Program-made: the position numbers and the translations under genes | Part shown: one piece after another, positions 42,672 to 52,281 of the stretch | Numbering within the stretch: the first letter of the stretch is position 1 | How the letters are laid out: every line of letters starts with the position of its first letter | The notes under the pieces: generated by a model | Databases searched by the model: none | Seen by the model: only the letters and a program-made list of their open reading frames with translations | Told to the model about the DNA's origin: nothing | Assembly: GCA_046350355.1 (NCBI GenBank) | Contig: JAXMAN010000001.1 | Span: 744,001-808,000, forward strand | DNA: 64,000 bases | Origin: UBA966 sp046350355 | Lineage (GTDB): Bacteria; Planctomycetota; Phycisphaerae; Phycisphaerales; SM1A02 | Direction of reading: 5' to 3'

Positions 42672-43706
42672 GTGACGACGGCCGCCGCGTCGAAGAGCAT
42701 TCCGATGGCTGAGCCTGCGCGAGCGCGCCGCATGCGCGTACCGCGATGGTCGCTCGTCGGGTGGATCGTGCTGCTGCTGGTCGCGGGCGCGTGCGTGGGC
42801 ACGATGCCGCGGACCTTCGGCACGGTGCGCCAGGGCGCGGTGGATGAACCGCGCTACGCGGCCTCGAACCTGAACCTCAACCTGCTGCCGCCGGCGTGGA
42901 TGACGCTGGACGCGGAGGACGCGCAGCGCCTGGAGCGCGCGCAGGCCGCGGGCGAGTACGTGCCCGGGCGCGTGCTGGGGACGGATGCCTCGGGGCGGGA
43001 CTTCCTCGCGCGCCTGCTGGCGGGCGGGACCTTCAGCCTGCTCGTGGGGCTGGCGTCCGCGGCGGTCGCGGTGGTGATCGGGACGCTCTACGGCGCGGTC
43101 GCCGGCTTCGTCGGCGGACGGACCGACGCGCTCCTCATGCGCACGGTGGATGTGCTCTACGGGCTCCCCTCGGTGCTGCTGGTGGTGCTGCTGGCGGTCG
43201 CGGTCGACGGGCTGCTGGGCCGGCGGGAGACGCTGCTTTCGCCCGCGCAGCGGCAGGCGATCGGGCTGGTCACGCTGCTCGTGGCCATCGGCGGGACGAG
43301 CTGGCTGACGATGTCGCGCGTCATCCGCGGGCAGGTCCTGAGCCTGCGCGCCCAGCCCTTCATGGAGGGGTGCCGTGCCATCGGGGTGCCCCCATGGCGC
43401 CAGTTCCTGCGCCACCTGCTCCCGAACCTCGTGGGGCTGATCGTCGTCTACGCCACGCTGGCGGTCCCGGCGGCGATCCTGACGGAGAGCTTCCTCTCCT
43501 TCCTGGGGATCGGGGTCCGCGAGCCCTTCCCGAGCTGGGGCAACCTGGCGGCGGACGGGCTGGGGGAGGTGAACCTCGTGCTGAGCCGCTGGTGGCTGCT
43601 GGCGGCCCCCTGCGCGCTGATCGCGGTGACGCTGGTGGCGCTGAACTTCATCGGGGACTCGCTGCGGGCGCGCTTCGATCCGACGGCCGGCCGGGCTCGC
43701 TGGTAG
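42672..43706 (+). CDS. Oligopeptide-type ABC permease (DppC/OppC), first copy
   Basis: 344 aa from GTG 42672. Seen: N-terminal helix WIVLLLVAGACVG, LGTDASGRDFLARLL (family motif before the second helix), LVGLASAAVAVVIGTLYGAVAG and the EAA loop MEGCRAIGVPPWRQFLRHLLPN. Length is normal for DppC. It sits upstream of the binding protein and is separate from the second DppC-like permease in the same cluster, so two C-type subunits exist. ATG at 42705 is an alternative start, but the TAGACT hexamer favours GTG 42672. Confidence 0.88.
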   Translation: MTTAAASKSIPMAEPARARRMRVPRWSLVGWIVLLLVAGACVGTMPRTFGTVRQGAVDEPRYAASNLNLNLLPPAWMTLDAEDAQRLERAQAAGEYVPGRVLGTDASGRDFLARLLAGGTFSLLVGLASAAVAVVIGTLYGAVAGFVGGRTDALLMRTVDVLYGLPSVLLVVLLAVAVDGLLGRRETLLSPAQRQAIGLVTLLVAIGGTSWLTMSRVIRGQVLSLRAQPFMEGCRAIGVPPWRQFLRHLLPNLVGLIVVYATLAVPAAILTESFLSFLGIGVREPFPSWGNLAADGLGEVNLVLSRWWLLAAPCALIAVTLVALNFIGDSLRARFDPTAGRARW

Positions 43707-43718
43707 GGGGGTTTGCGC

Positions 43719-43724
43719 TAGGCT
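43719..43724 (+). promoter_or_regulatory. Putative -10 TAGGCT before the binding-protein gene
   Basis: Lies 54 bp before the ATG at 43779. A leader of about 48 nt would result. Weak support. Confidence 0.35.
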
Positions 43725-43778
43725 TCGGCGCTCGGCGGGCGCACGTTGGACGCCCTCCGCCTGCCAGGACCTTCCACC

Positions 43779-45740
43779 ATGCAGAACCGCTTTGGCCTCA
43801 AGGACTTCGTGATCCTCGTCGTGCTCCTGGCGACCCTCGGGAGCGTCTGGCTCTCCATGGTCCAGAAGACGCGCATGGAACAGGCGCAGGCGACCATGCA
43901 GAACAAGCTCGGCGAGATCGAGCAGCAGGTCGCCAAGCTCGGCCGCACCGTCGAGAAGGGCTTCGAGGAGGGCGTCGTGGCGGGCGCCGCCGCGCGCGCC
44001 GCTGCTCCGGCGGCGGGACACCCCGACGCGAGCGCCCCGGCGGCCGCGGCCGCGGGCGACGCCTGGGCGCGCCCCGGCGTGAAGATCGAGCGCTGGCCCG
44101 CGCCGGGTCCGGCGACGGACCCGAGCAAGGTCCCGGGCTTCGCGATCGGCGGCGAGTTCACCGAGCTCTTCGAGGCGCAGCCCGCGAAGCTCGTCCCCTA
44201 CATCTCGACCGACGTGTACGCGACGCGCATCATCGACCGCGTCTGCTCGAGCCTGGGGACCTTCGATCCCAAGACGCTGCGCATCGTCGGCGATCTCGCC
44301 GACGCCTGGCAGATCGATCCCGACGGCCTCTGGATCCGCGTGCACATCAACCCGCGCGCGCGCTTCAGCGACGGCGAGCCGGTGACCGCCGAGGACGTCC
44401 GCTACACGAACATCGACTTCATCGGCAATCCGCTCATCGAGGCGGAGCGCACGCGCAGCACCCAGGACAACCTGAAGGACGTGAAGGTGATCGACCCGCT
44501 GACGGTCGAGTTCCTCTTCAAGGAGCCGCTCTTCACCAACGTCATGGTGGCGATGCTCAACCCGATCCTTCCCAAGCACTTCTACGGCAAGTTCGAGCCC
44601 TCGCAGATCAACCAGGCGACCGGGCTCATCATGGGCTCCGGCCCCTTCCGCATCGAGCGCCTGCCCGCGAATCCCGACGAGCTCTCCACGCAGTGGACGC
44701 CGGGCCAGGACATCGTGCTCGTGCGCAACGAGCAGTACTGGGCGGAGAAGGCGCCGCTGGACCGGCTCCGCTTCCGCACGGTGAAGGACGACCTCGGCCG
44801 CCTGGTCGCGTACCGCAACGGCGAGGGCTCGATGATGCTGCCGACCTCGCCGCAGTTCAACAAGGTCCTCAAGGACGAGAAGGACTTCGAGAAGTCCAAC
44901 TACGCGCTGAAGTGGACGAACATGCGCTGCGGCTACAGCTTCATCGCCTGGCAGTGCGGCCCGCGCCCGGGCAGGGGGCTCACTCCCTTCTCCGACCGCC
45001 GCGTGCGCCGCGCGATGACGATGCTGCTCGACCGCGAGCGCATGATCCGCGACATCTGGGACGGCATCGGCATCGTCTCCAAGGGACCGATGAACCCCGA
45101 GAGCGCGGGCTCCAACCCCGCGGTGAAGCCGCTGCCCTACGCCCCCGACCAGGCGATGCTCCTGCTGGCCGAGGCCGGATGGAAGGACCGCGACGGCGAC
45201 GGCATCCTCGAGAACGAGAAGGGGGACAAGTTCTCCTTCGAATACACCTACGCCACCGGCGGCGAGATCTCCGAACGCATCGCGCGCTTCGTGAAGGACA
45301 GCTACGGCAAGGCGGGCATCGACGTGAAGACGCGCCCGGTGGACTGGAGCCGCTACCAGGAGATCCTCAAGGTGCGCGACTTCGACGCGATCACCATGGG
45401 CTGGGGCTCCAACGCCCCCGAGAGCGACCCGCGCCAGATCTGGCACTCCGAGAGCATCAAGGAGGGCGGCGACAACTTCACCCAGTGGTCCAACAAGGAC
45501 TGCGACGCGCTCATCGAGAAGGCGCGCCGCACCATGGACGAGGCGCAGCGCATGCTCGTCTGGCGCGAGTTCGAGGCGTGCGTCGCCGAGGACCAGCCCT
45601 ACACCTTCGTGCGCGTCGCCCCCTGGCTGCGGTTCGTCAAGCGCGAGTTCGGCAACGTGAACACGTACAAGTCGGGGCTGCAGCCGGAGGAGTTCTTCAA
45701 GGTGGGCGCGACGGCGCAGCCCGTCCCCGCGGCTCGCTGA
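43779..45740 (+). CDS. Family 5 extracellular solute-binding protein, membrane-anchored
   Basis: 653 aa. Peptide/nickel/opine-type binding protein. Seen: VRVHINPRARFSDGEPVTAEDVRY-type block (about 195-215, diagnostic of SBP family 5), LTVEFLFKEPLFTNV, MGSGPFRIERLPA and AMTMLLDRERMIRDIWDG. Unlike the usual lipoprotein or cleaved SBP, the N-terminus is an uncleaved-looking helix (FVILVVLLATLGSVWLS, residues 9-28) followed by a 35-residue coiled coil (29-65) and an Ala-rich linker. No lipobox Cys is present. It is thus a tethered receptor. The cluster continues with the two permeases and one ATPase. Confidence 0.9.
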   Translation: MQNRFGLKDFVILVVLLATLGSVWLSMVQKTRMEQAQATMQNKLGEIEQQVAKLGRTVEKGFEEGVVAGAAARAAAPAAGHPDASAPAAAAAGDAWARPGVKIERWPAPGPATDPSKVPGFAIGGEFTELFEAQPAKLVPYISTDVYATRIIDRVCSSLGTFDPKTLRIVGDLADAWQIDPDGLWIRVHINPRARFSDGEPVTAEDVRYTNIDFIGNPLIEAERTRSTQDNLKDVKVIDPLTVEFLFKEPLFTNVMVAMLNPILPKHFYGKFEPSQINQATGLIMGSGPFRIERLPANPDELSTQWTPGQDIVLVRNEQYWAEKAPLDRLRFRTVKDDLGRLVAYRNGEGSMMLPTSPQFNKVLKDEKDFEKSNYALKWTNMRCGYSFIAWQCGPRPGRGLTPFSDRRVRRAMTMLLDRERMIRDIWDGIGIVSKGPMNPESAGSNPAVKPLPYAPDQAMLLLAEAGWKDRDGDGILENEKGDKFSFEYTYATGGEISERIARFVKDSYGKAGIDVKTRPVDWSRYQEILKVRDFDAITMGWGSNAPESDPRQIWHSESIKEGGDNFTQWSNKDCDALIEKARRTMDEAQRMLVWREFEACVAEDQPYTFVRVAPWLRFVKREFGNVNTYKSGLQPEEFFKVGATAQPVPAAR

Positions 45741-45756
45741 GCGAAGCGACCTCCCC

Positions 45757-47277
45757 ATGGGCGCCTACCTGCTCCGACGCATCCTCTTCATGATCCCGAC
45801 GCTGCTCGGGATCACGCTGCTGGTCTTCATGCTGCTGGCGCTCGCGCCCGGCGGCATCGGGGCGGGGCTGCAGGTGCAGGGCGGTCAGATGAGCGACACG
45901 AGCCGCGTCGCGCAGATGCAGGCGTACCTCGAGGACCGCTACGGGCTCAACGACCCGGTGATCGTGCAGTACGGACGCTGGCTGGCGCGCATCTCGCCGG
46001 TGAAGTTCGGCGAGCGCGACCTGCGCGCGCCCAGCGGCGAGCGCGTGCCGCCGCCGCGCGAGCTGGACGCGCCGCCGCTCGCGAAGGCCTTCCCGCCGCC
46101 CGCCGCGCCGGCGGTGGAGTTCACGCCCGCCACCGGCGACGATCTCGTCCCGCAGTTCAAGAAGCTGCAGCGCGACGCCGAAGGCACGCGGCGCGAGTAC
46201 ATCGGCTCGGTGCGCCTGATGCGCGAGGCGCTCGCCGACTACGCGCGCGCCGTCGGCCCGCCGCTGACGGAGCGCCTCGACGCCAAGGGCGGCGCGGACT
46301 TCGCGCGCTTCGAGGAGGCGCAGTTCGACGCCTCGCTCCCCGCGTACGCGAAGCTGCGCACCGCCGCGGAGACCGCGCACGCCAAGTGGACGGCGGCGAC
46401 CGCCGCGCGCACGCGTGCGCTGGCCGCCTTCCGCGCGGGGCCCTATCCGCCCAGCGGCTACCCCGTGATCCCGGGCTGGATCAGCGTGGACTCCCCCGAC
46501 CTGGGCGTCGCCTTCTCCAAGAATCGCCCCGTCTGGGACCTGATCGCGGCCGCGCTGCCGGTGACGCTGCTCATCAACCTGATCGCCTTCCCGATCTCGT
46601 ACCTGGTCGCGGTGCCCACCGGCGTGCTCGCGAGCGTGCGCCGCGGCGGCTGGTTCGACGCCTTCACCGGCGTGCTCTACCTCTCGCTCTACTCGATCCC
46701 CACCGTGCTCGCGGGCGTCTTCGCCATCGGCTTCCTGGCGAACAAGCAGTACCTGGGGCTCTTCCCGGTGAGCGGCCTGCACGACACGGGCGCGGAGGCG
46801 ATGACCTTCCTGCCCTCGACCGACGCCTCGGGGCGCTGGAGCATGGGATGGCTCCTCGACCTGCTCTGGCACGTCGCGCTGCCGGTGCTCTGCCTGGTCT
46901 ACGGCAGCTTCGCCGTGCTCTCCAAGCAGACGCGCGCGGCGATGCTCGACAACTTCAACGCCGACTACGTGCGCACCGCCAAGGCCAAGGGCGTGCCGCG
47001 CAAGGACGTCGTCCTGCGCCACGTCTTCCGCAACAGCCTGCTCCCGCTCATCACGATGTTCGTGGGCATCTTCCCGGCGATGCTCGCGGGCAGCGTGGTC
47101 ATCGAGCGCATCTTCAGCATCCCGGGCATGGGCAGCCTCATCATCGAGGCGATCGACCTGCGCGACCGCGAGATCATCCTCGCCAACACCTTCATGATCG
47201 CGTGCGTGAACCTGCTGGCGCTCCTGCTGGCGGACCTCCTCTACGCGGCGGCGGACCCGCGGGTGAGCTATGACTGA
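45757..47277 (+). CDS. Oligopeptide-type ABC permease (DppB/OppB) with large periplasmic insert
   Basis: 506 aa, about 170 more than DppB. TM1 is at 10-32 (FMIPTLLGITLLVFMLLALA) and TM2 starts near 258 (LIAAALPVTLLINLIAFPI). The 225 residues between, which in DppB are about 65, contain a Pro-rich part (PPAAPAVEFTPATGDD) and charged helices (FKKLQRDAEGTRREYIGS). The core from TM2 on is canonical: TAKAKGVPRKDVVLRHVFRN (EAA loop) and IPGMGSLIIEAIDLRD. The insert may contact the tethered binding protein. The next gene overlaps by 8 bp. Confidence 0.87.
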   Translation: MGAYLLRRILFMIPTLLGITLLVFMLLALAPGGIGAGLQVQGGQMSDTSRVAQMQAYLEDRYGLNDPVIVQYGRWLARISPVKFGERDLRAPSGERVPPPRELDAPPLAKAFPPPAAPAVEFTPATGDDLVPQFKKLQRDAEGTRREYIGSVRLMREALADYARAVGPPLTERLDAKGGADFARFEEAQFDASLPAYAKLRTAAETAHAKWTAATAARTRALAAFRAGPYPPSGYPVIPGWISVDSPDLGVAFSKNRPVWDLIAAALPVTLLINLIAFPISYLVAVPTGVLASVRRGGWFDAFTGVLYLSLYSIPTVLAGVFAIGFLANKQYLGLFPVSGLHDTGAEAMTFLPSTDASGRWSMGWLLDLLWHVALPVLCLVYGSFAVLSKQTRAAMLDNFNADYVRTAKAKGVPRKDVVLRHVFRNSLLPLITMFVGIFPAMLAGSVVIERIFSIPGMGSLIIEAIDLRDREIILANTFMIACVNLLALLLADLLYAAADPRVSYD

Positions 47278-48772
47278 GCGCGCCACCGGCACCGGCGAGC
47301 CCGCGGCCATCAGCGGCATCGAGGTCATGCGCGGCGTGGGCGCCGTGCGCGCCAAGGGCTTCTGGGCCGACGCCTGGGAGCGCGTGCTGCGCCGCCCGGG
47401 CGCGGTGGCGGGCCTGGTGTGGATCAGCGTCGTCGGCTTCTTCGCGGTCTTCGCGCCGCTGATCGCCAACGCGCATCCGCTGCGCGTCGAGCGCGCGGGC
47501 GCGGACGGGCAGACCATCGTGGAGTGGCCGCTGCTGGCGCACCTGACGCCCTCGGACTGGACGCTGCTGGCGCTCGCGCTGCTGGGGCTGCCGTGGGTCT
47601 TCTTCGGGCCGCGCAGCCTCTCTCGCGCGCAGCGTCTGGGGATGCTCGTCGTCGGCGGGCTGCAGGCGGGCTTCATCGTCGTCATCGCGCCCGCGCTGGT
47701 CGAGTGGGCCCGCGACGGCGCGCGCACCGAGTGGCTGCGCGTCTTCGCGCGCGGCGAGGCCGGACCCTGGGCGATCGGCGGCGCGGTGGCGCTGGCGATC
47801 TCCGCGGCGGCGGCGTGGATCCCGACGGTCGACTCGCTGCGCGCGCGCCTCGCCTCCGCGCTGCTGGTGGGCGCCGGCGCCGCGGCGATCGCCGCGAGCA
47901 CGGGCGGCGCCTCGCTCGTGAACTTCGAGAAGTACATCGAGCAGGAGCAGGCCGGCGCGCGCGTCACCTGGACGCTGATCCCGTGGTCGCCGCAGTACGC
48001 GCGCAGCGACATGAGCAACATCGCGCCGGGCTCGACCGTCGCCGAGGTGGAGCGCCTGCGCCAGTACCAGGGCACCGCCTTCGGCGCTCGCCGCACGCTG
48101 CTGGGCACCGACGCGCTGGGCGGCGACGTGCTCGCGCAGATGCTGTGGGCGTGCCGGCTCTCGATCTCGATCGGCCTGGTCTCCACCGGCATCGCCGTGC
48201 TCATCGGCGTCACGGTGGGCGCGGTCATGGGCTACTTCGGCGGGTGGGTGGACCTGGTCCTCTTCCGCATCGTCGAGGTCTTCATGGCGGTGCCGGTGCT
48301 CTTCCTGCTCATCGTCGCCGCGGGCGTGCTGCCGCGCGACACCTACGTGATGATGGCGATCATCGGCTGCTTCTCGTGGACGGGCGCGGCGCGCTTCACG
48401 CGCGCGGAGTTCCTGAAGCTGCGCAACCAGGACTTCGTGCAGGCGGCCAAGGCGACGGGCCTGCCGCTGCGCGCGATCCTCTTCCGCCACATGCTCCCCA
48501 ACGGCGTCACGCCGGTGCTGGTCGACGCCAGCTTCGCGATCGCCGCGGCGATCTCCATCGAGGCGACGCTCTCCTACCTGGGCCTGGGCCCCGACGGCCA
48601 GGCGAGCTGGGGCAAGCTCCTCTCGAGCGCCACGGCCGCCACCGGCACCTTCGTCTGGTGGCTGGCGGTCTTCCCGGGCCTGGCGATCTTCCTCTCGGTC
48701 CTCTCCTACAACCTGCTTGGCGAGGCGATGCGCGACGCCATCGACCCCAAGCTGCGGAAGGCGGCGCACTGA
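47270..48772 (+). CDS. Oligopeptide-type ABC permease (DppC/OppC), second copy, with extra membrane helices
   Basis: 500 aa, about 200 more than DppC. After the first helix (VAGLVWISVVGFFAVFAPLI) comes an insert with about four hydrophobic segments (LALALLGLPWVFFG, GMLVVGGLQAGFIVVIAPAL, IGGAVALAISAAAAWI, ALLVGAGAAAIAAST). Then the standard core resumes with LLGTDALGGDVLAQML, IGVTVGAVMGYFGG and the EAA loop QAAKATGLPLRAILFRHMLPN. The ATG lies 8 bp before the upstream stop and the stop overlaps the ATPase start (TGATG), so B-C-D are translationally coupled. Confidence 0.87.
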   Translation: MTERATGTGEPAAISGIEVMRGVGAVRAKGFWADAWERVLRRPGAVAGLVWISVVGFFAVFAPLIANAHPLRVERAGADGQTIVEWPLLAHLTPSDWTLLALALLGLPWVFFGPRSLSRAQRLGMLVVGGLQAGFIVVIAPALVEWARDGARTEWLRVFARGEAGPWAIGGAVALAISAAAAWIPTVDSLRARLASALLVGAGAAAIAASTGGASLVNFEKYIEQEQAGARVTWTLIPWSPQYARSDMSNIAPGSTVAEVERLRQYQGTAFGARRTLLGTDALGGDVLAQMLWACRLSISIGLVSTGIAVLIGVTVGAVMGYFGGWVDLVLFRIVEVFMAVPVLFLLIVAAGVLPRDTYVMMAIIGCFSWTGAARFTRAEFLKLRNQDFVQAAKATGLPLRAILFRHMLPNGVTPVLVDASFAIAAAISIEATLSYLGLGPDGQASWGKLLSSATAATGTFVWWLAVFPGLAIFLSVLSYNLLGEAMRDAIDPKLRKAAH

Positions 48773-49842
48773 TGGCCACCGACGCGGATCGTCTCTCGCG
48801 CCCGATCCTCGAGGTCAGCGACCTCGCGGTGAGCTTCGACAGCAGCACCGGCGGCCCCCGCGTGCAGGCGGTCAACGGCGTGCAGATGGCGGTCTTCCCG
48901 CAGCAGACGCTCGCGGTCGTCGGCGAGTCCGGCTGCGGCAAGAGCGTCACCGCGATGAGCACGATGCAGCTCGTGCCGCGCCCGCCGGGGCGCTTCGACC
49001 GCGGCAGCATCCTCTTCGAGGGGCAGGACATCCTCTCGCTCGAGGAGGAGCAGATGCTCTCCATCCGCGGCGGCAAGATCGCGATGATCTTCCAGGAGCC
49101 GATGACCAGCCTGAACCCCGTCTACACCATCGGGGACCAGGTGATGGAGGCGATCTTCCTGCACCAGCGCGTCGACGCCGACCAGGCGCGCGCGATCGCG
49201 GTGCAGGCGATGAAGGACGTCGGCATCCGCAAGCCGGAGGAGCGGCTGGGGATGTACCCGCACCAGTTCAGCGGCGGCATGCGCCAGCGCGTCATGATCG
49301 CGATGGCGCTCGCGTGCCGGCCGCGCCTGCTGCTGGCGGACGAGCCGACGACCGCGCTGGACGTCACGATCCAGGCGCAGATCCTGGAGCTGCTGCGCGA
49401 GCTGCAGCGCTCGCGCGACATGGGCATCATGCTCATCACGCACAACCTGGGCGTCGTCGCGGAGAACGCGGACGTGGTCTGCGTGATGTACGCCGGACGC
49501 GTCGTCGAGTACGCGAACGTCTTCGAGCTCTTCGACGAGCCGCTGCACCCGTACACGCGCGGCCTCTTCCGCTCGATCCCGATGCTGCGCGACCGCAAGC
49601 ACCGGCTGGTCACCATCGACGACGTGACGGGCGACCCGAAGGAGTTCCAGCGCCTGCCGGGCGTGGTGCCCTGGTGGCCCTTCATGGCGAAGGAGGCGCG
49701 CCCGGCGCTGGCCCCCGGCCGCGACGAGCACGTGCTGGTCGAGGTGCGCCCGAACCGCTGGGTCGGCTGCTGGCGCACGCCCGAGCTCGAGGCGCGCACG
49801 CACCGGCGCCCGTGGCTCGCGGACCGGCGCGGCGACCGCTGA
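48772..49842 (+). CDS. Oligopeptide-type ABC ATPase (DppD/OppD)
   Basis: 356 aa. Seen: Walker A VGESGCGKSVTA (about 50-61), Q loop IFQEPMTSLNP, signature FSGGMRQRV, Walker B LLLADEPTTALDV, and switch His LITHNLG. The C-terminal extension (QRLPGVVPWWPFM, VGCWR) is of the OppD type with one Cys instead of the usual Fe-S Cys set. Dpp systems use two ATPases, D and F; no F gene is present, so either D acts as a homodimer or F is encoded elsewhere. It is the last gene of the cluster. Confidence 0.92.
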   Translation: MATDADRLSRPILEVSDLAVSFDSSTGGPRVQAVNGVQMAVFPQQTLAVVGESGCGKSVTAMSTMQLVPRPPGRFDRGSILFEGQDILSLEEEQMLSIRGGKIAMIFQEPMTSLNPVYTIGDQVMEAIFLHQRVDADQARAIAVQAMKDVGIRKPEERLGMYPHQFSGGMRQRVMIAMALACRPRLLLADEPTTALDVTIQAQILELLRELQRSRDMGIMLITHNLGVVAENADVVCVMYAGRVVEYANVFELFDEPLHPYTRGLFRSIPMLRDRKHRLVTIDDVTGDPKEFQRLPGVVPWWPFMAKEARPALAPGRDEHVLVEVRPNRWVGCWRTPELEARTHRRPWLADRRGDR

Positions 49843-49884
49843 GTCGCGGGAGCGCGCGCCGTCCGCGCACGCGCGCCGCGCGGC

Positions 49885-49890
49885 TACGCT
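49885..49890 (+). promoter_or_regulatory. -10 TACGCT, leaderless dut
   Basis: Ends 7 bp before the ATG at 49898. Same hexamer as before the MFS gene. Confidence 0.5.
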
Positions 49891-49897
49891 GCCCGCG

Positions 49898-50344
<447 letters not shown>

Positions 50345-50369
50345 GGGCGGGGCGCGGGGGCGTTCCCCC

Positions 50370-50375
50370 TACAAT
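50370..50375 (+). promoter_or_regulatory. -10 TACAAT, leaderless DegT aminotransferase gene
   Basis: Five of six bases match TATAAT. Ends 9 bp before the ATG at 50385. This fixes the start at 50385 rather than at an upstream in-frame codon. Confidence 0.6.
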
Positions 50376-50384
50376 CGCCCCTCT

Positions 50385-51575
50385 ATGTCCACCGCCACCG
50401 CCGCCGGCATCTCCGTCCCGCTCCTGGACCTCAAGGCCCAGTACGCCACCATCCGGGCCGAGGTCGAGCCCGTGGTGAAGGAGGTCATCGAGAGCCAGTA
50501 CTTCATCGGCGGCCCCAAGATCGACGAGCTCGAGCGCGAGATCGCCGCCTACACCCGCTCGCGCCACGCGATCGGCTGCGCCAACGGCTCGGACGCGATC
50601 CTGCTGGCCCTGCAGGCGCTGGACATCGGCCCCGGCGACGAGGTCGTGATCCCGACCTTCACCTTCTTCGCGACCGCCGGCAGCGTCCACCGCCTGGGCG
50701 CGCGCCCGGTCTTCGCGGACATCGATCCCGTCACCTACAACGTCTGCCCGCGCTCGATCGAGCAGGCCCTCTCGGGCGCGAAGAAGTGCAAGGTGCTCAT
50801 GCCCGTGCACCTCTTCGGCCAGGCGGCGGACCTGGACGCGGTGATGGCGATCGCCAAGGCGCGCTCGCTCAAGGTGGTCGAGGACTGCGCGCAGGCGATC
50901 GGCACCGAGGACGTGCACGGCCGCCGCGTCGGCGGCATCGGCGACGTCGGCACCTTCAGCTTCTTCCCCTCGAAGAACCTGGGCGGCTTCGGCGACGGCG
51001 GCATCATGACGACCAACGACGACGCCGTGGGCGCGCGCCTCAAGCGCCTGCGCAACCACGGCATGGAGCCCAAGTACTACCACCAGGAGATCGGGATGAA
51101 CTCCCGCCTGGACGCGCTGCAGGCGGCGGTGCTCAGCGTGAAGCTGCGCCACCTGGACGCGTGGAGCGCCGCGCGCCAGAAGAACGCGGCGTACTACGAC
51201 GGCGTCCTGCGCGAGGCGGGCGCGGCCGACAGCTCGGTCGCCGTCGACGCGGGCGGCCTGCCGATCCGCTTCCCGAAGGCCCCCGCGAAGGGCCGCCACA
51301 TCTACAACCAGTACGTCGTGCGCGTGCCGGCGCGCATCCGCGACCAGGTCCGCAACGAGCTGCAGGCGCGGCGCATCGGCACCGAGATCTACTACCCGCT
51401 CTGCCTGCACATGCAGGAGTGCTTCAAGGACCTGGGCTACCGCCCCGGCGCCTTCCCCGCCAGCGAGCGCGCCGCGCTCGAGACGATCGCGCTGCCGATC
51501 TACGGCGAGCTCACCGCGCAGCAGCGCCAGTGGGTCGTCGAGAGCCTGGTCGAGGTCGTGCGCAAGCTCGCGTGA
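50385..51575 (+). CDS. DegT/DnrJ/EryC1/StrS-family PLP aminotransferase
   Basis: 396 aa. It aminates keto-sugar nucleotides in surface-polysaccharide or antibiotic sugar pathways. Seen: PLLDLKAQYATIRAEVEPV, YFIGGPKIDELE, IGCANGSDAILLALQAL, VEDCAQAIGTEDVHGRRVGG and the PLP-Lys motif FSFFPSKNLGGFGDGG. The C-terminal HMQECFKDLGY matches WecE/PglE-like members. No sugar dehydratase is adjacent, so the product is unclear. It is convergent with the LmbE deacetylase with 16 bp between. Confidence 0.94.
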   Translation: MSTATAAGISVPLLDLKAQYATIRAEVEPVVKEVIESQYFIGGPKIDELEREIAAYTRSRHAIGCANGSDAILLALQALDIGPGDEVVIPTFTFFATAGSVHRLGARPVFADIDPVTYNVCPRSIEQALSGAKKCKVLMPVHLFGQAADLDAVMAIAKARSLKVVEDCAQAIGTEDVHGRRVGGIGDVGTFSFFPSKNLGGFGDGGIMTTNDDAVGARLKRLRNHGMEPKYYHQEIGMNSRLDALQAAVLSVKLRHLDAWSAARQKNAAYYDGVLREAGAADSSVAVDAGGLPIRFPKAPAKGRHIYNQYVVRVPARIRDQVRNELQARRIGTEIYYPLCLHMQECFKDLGYRPGAFPASERAALETIALPIYGELTAQQRQWVVESLVEVVRKLA

Positions 51576-51591
51576 TTCGCGGGACGCGCGC

Positions 51592-52269
51592 TCACGCCAG
51601 CGCGGCGAAGCCCTGCAGTCCCAGCGGCTCGCGCGCGAAGAAGGGCTCGCCCGTCTCCGTCCCGATGCGGCTCCCGAAGTACGCGCCCGCGGCGTCGAGC
51701 CACTCCACGACGCGGCGGTTGCGCTCGTTCACGACGAACTGGCTGCGGTAGGCGAGCACCGCCTCGCGCTTGCGCGCCGCGAAGGCGGTCGTGTCCACGA
51801 TGAAGCTCGGCTGCGGGACGATGCGCAGGTGCGTCGCGTAGTAGTGGAAGAGCCACTTGGGGTAGATCGGGTCGCCGGGGAGGTCGCTCTTGGTGAGCTT
51901 CGCGTCGAAGCGCGCGTCCTCGACGATGCGCGTGCCCGCGACGTGGTCCGGATGCGCGTCCTCGAAGTAGGGGACGAAGATCATCTCGGCGCGGAAGGTG
52001 CGGATGACGCCCGCGACGGCGTGGCGCGCGGCGAGCGTGTGCGTCACCGAGCGGTTGGGCAGGTCGAGGGTGATGCGCTCCGCGCCCAGGATGCGCGCCG
52101 CCTCGGCGGACTCGCGCGCGCGGGTGGCGCGGTCGCCGTGGGGGGTGGGCTCGCCGTCGGTGAGGTCCAGCAGCAGGACGCGGTGACCCTGCGAGACCAG
52201 GCGGGCGATCGTGCCGCCCATGCCCAGCTCCTGATCGTCCGGATGCGGTCCTGCGACGAGGATGTTCAT
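51592..52269 (-). CDS. LmbE/PIG-L family deacetylase (BshB1-like)
   Basis: 225 aa. Zinc-dependent N-acetylglucosamine deacetylase fold. Seen: ILVAGPHPDDQELGMGGTIA (metal motif HPDDQE), LTDGEPTPHGDRATRARESAEAA, FVPYFEDAHPDHVAGTRI with the second HPDH motif. Length and the PNRSVTHT/DAHPDH spacing are like BshB1 of bacillithiol synthesis, but no bshA/C is nearby. A TAGGCT -10 shares the upstream gene's TAG stop codon and ends 6 bp before the ATG. It may deacetylate a sugar for the DegT enzyme's pathway, which is only positional inference. Confidence 0.9.
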   Translation of the reverse strand: MNILVAGPHPDDQELGMGGTIARLVSQGHRVLLLDLTDGEPTPHGDRATRARESAEAARILGAERITLDLPNRSVTHTLAARHAVAGVIRTFRAEMIFVPYFEDAHPDHVAGTRIVEDARFDAKLTKSDLPGDPIYPKWLFHYYATHLRIVPQPSFIVDTTAFAARKREAVLAYRSQFVVNERNRRVVEWLDAAGAYFGSRIGTETGEPFFAREPLGLQGFAALA

Positions 52270-52275
52270 GCGGCA

Positions 52276-52281
52276 AGCCTA
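52276..52281 (-). promoter_or_regulatory. -10 TAGGCT of the deacetylase gene overlapping an upstream stop codon
   Basis: TAG at 52279-52281 is the stop of the Ala-rich secreted protein gene. The hexamer ends 6 bp before the ATG at 52269. Confidence 0.5.

Noticed and set aside
42402..45758. A 1118-codon minus-strand frame
   Set aside because: Antisense to the permease and binding protein, which have clear family motifs.
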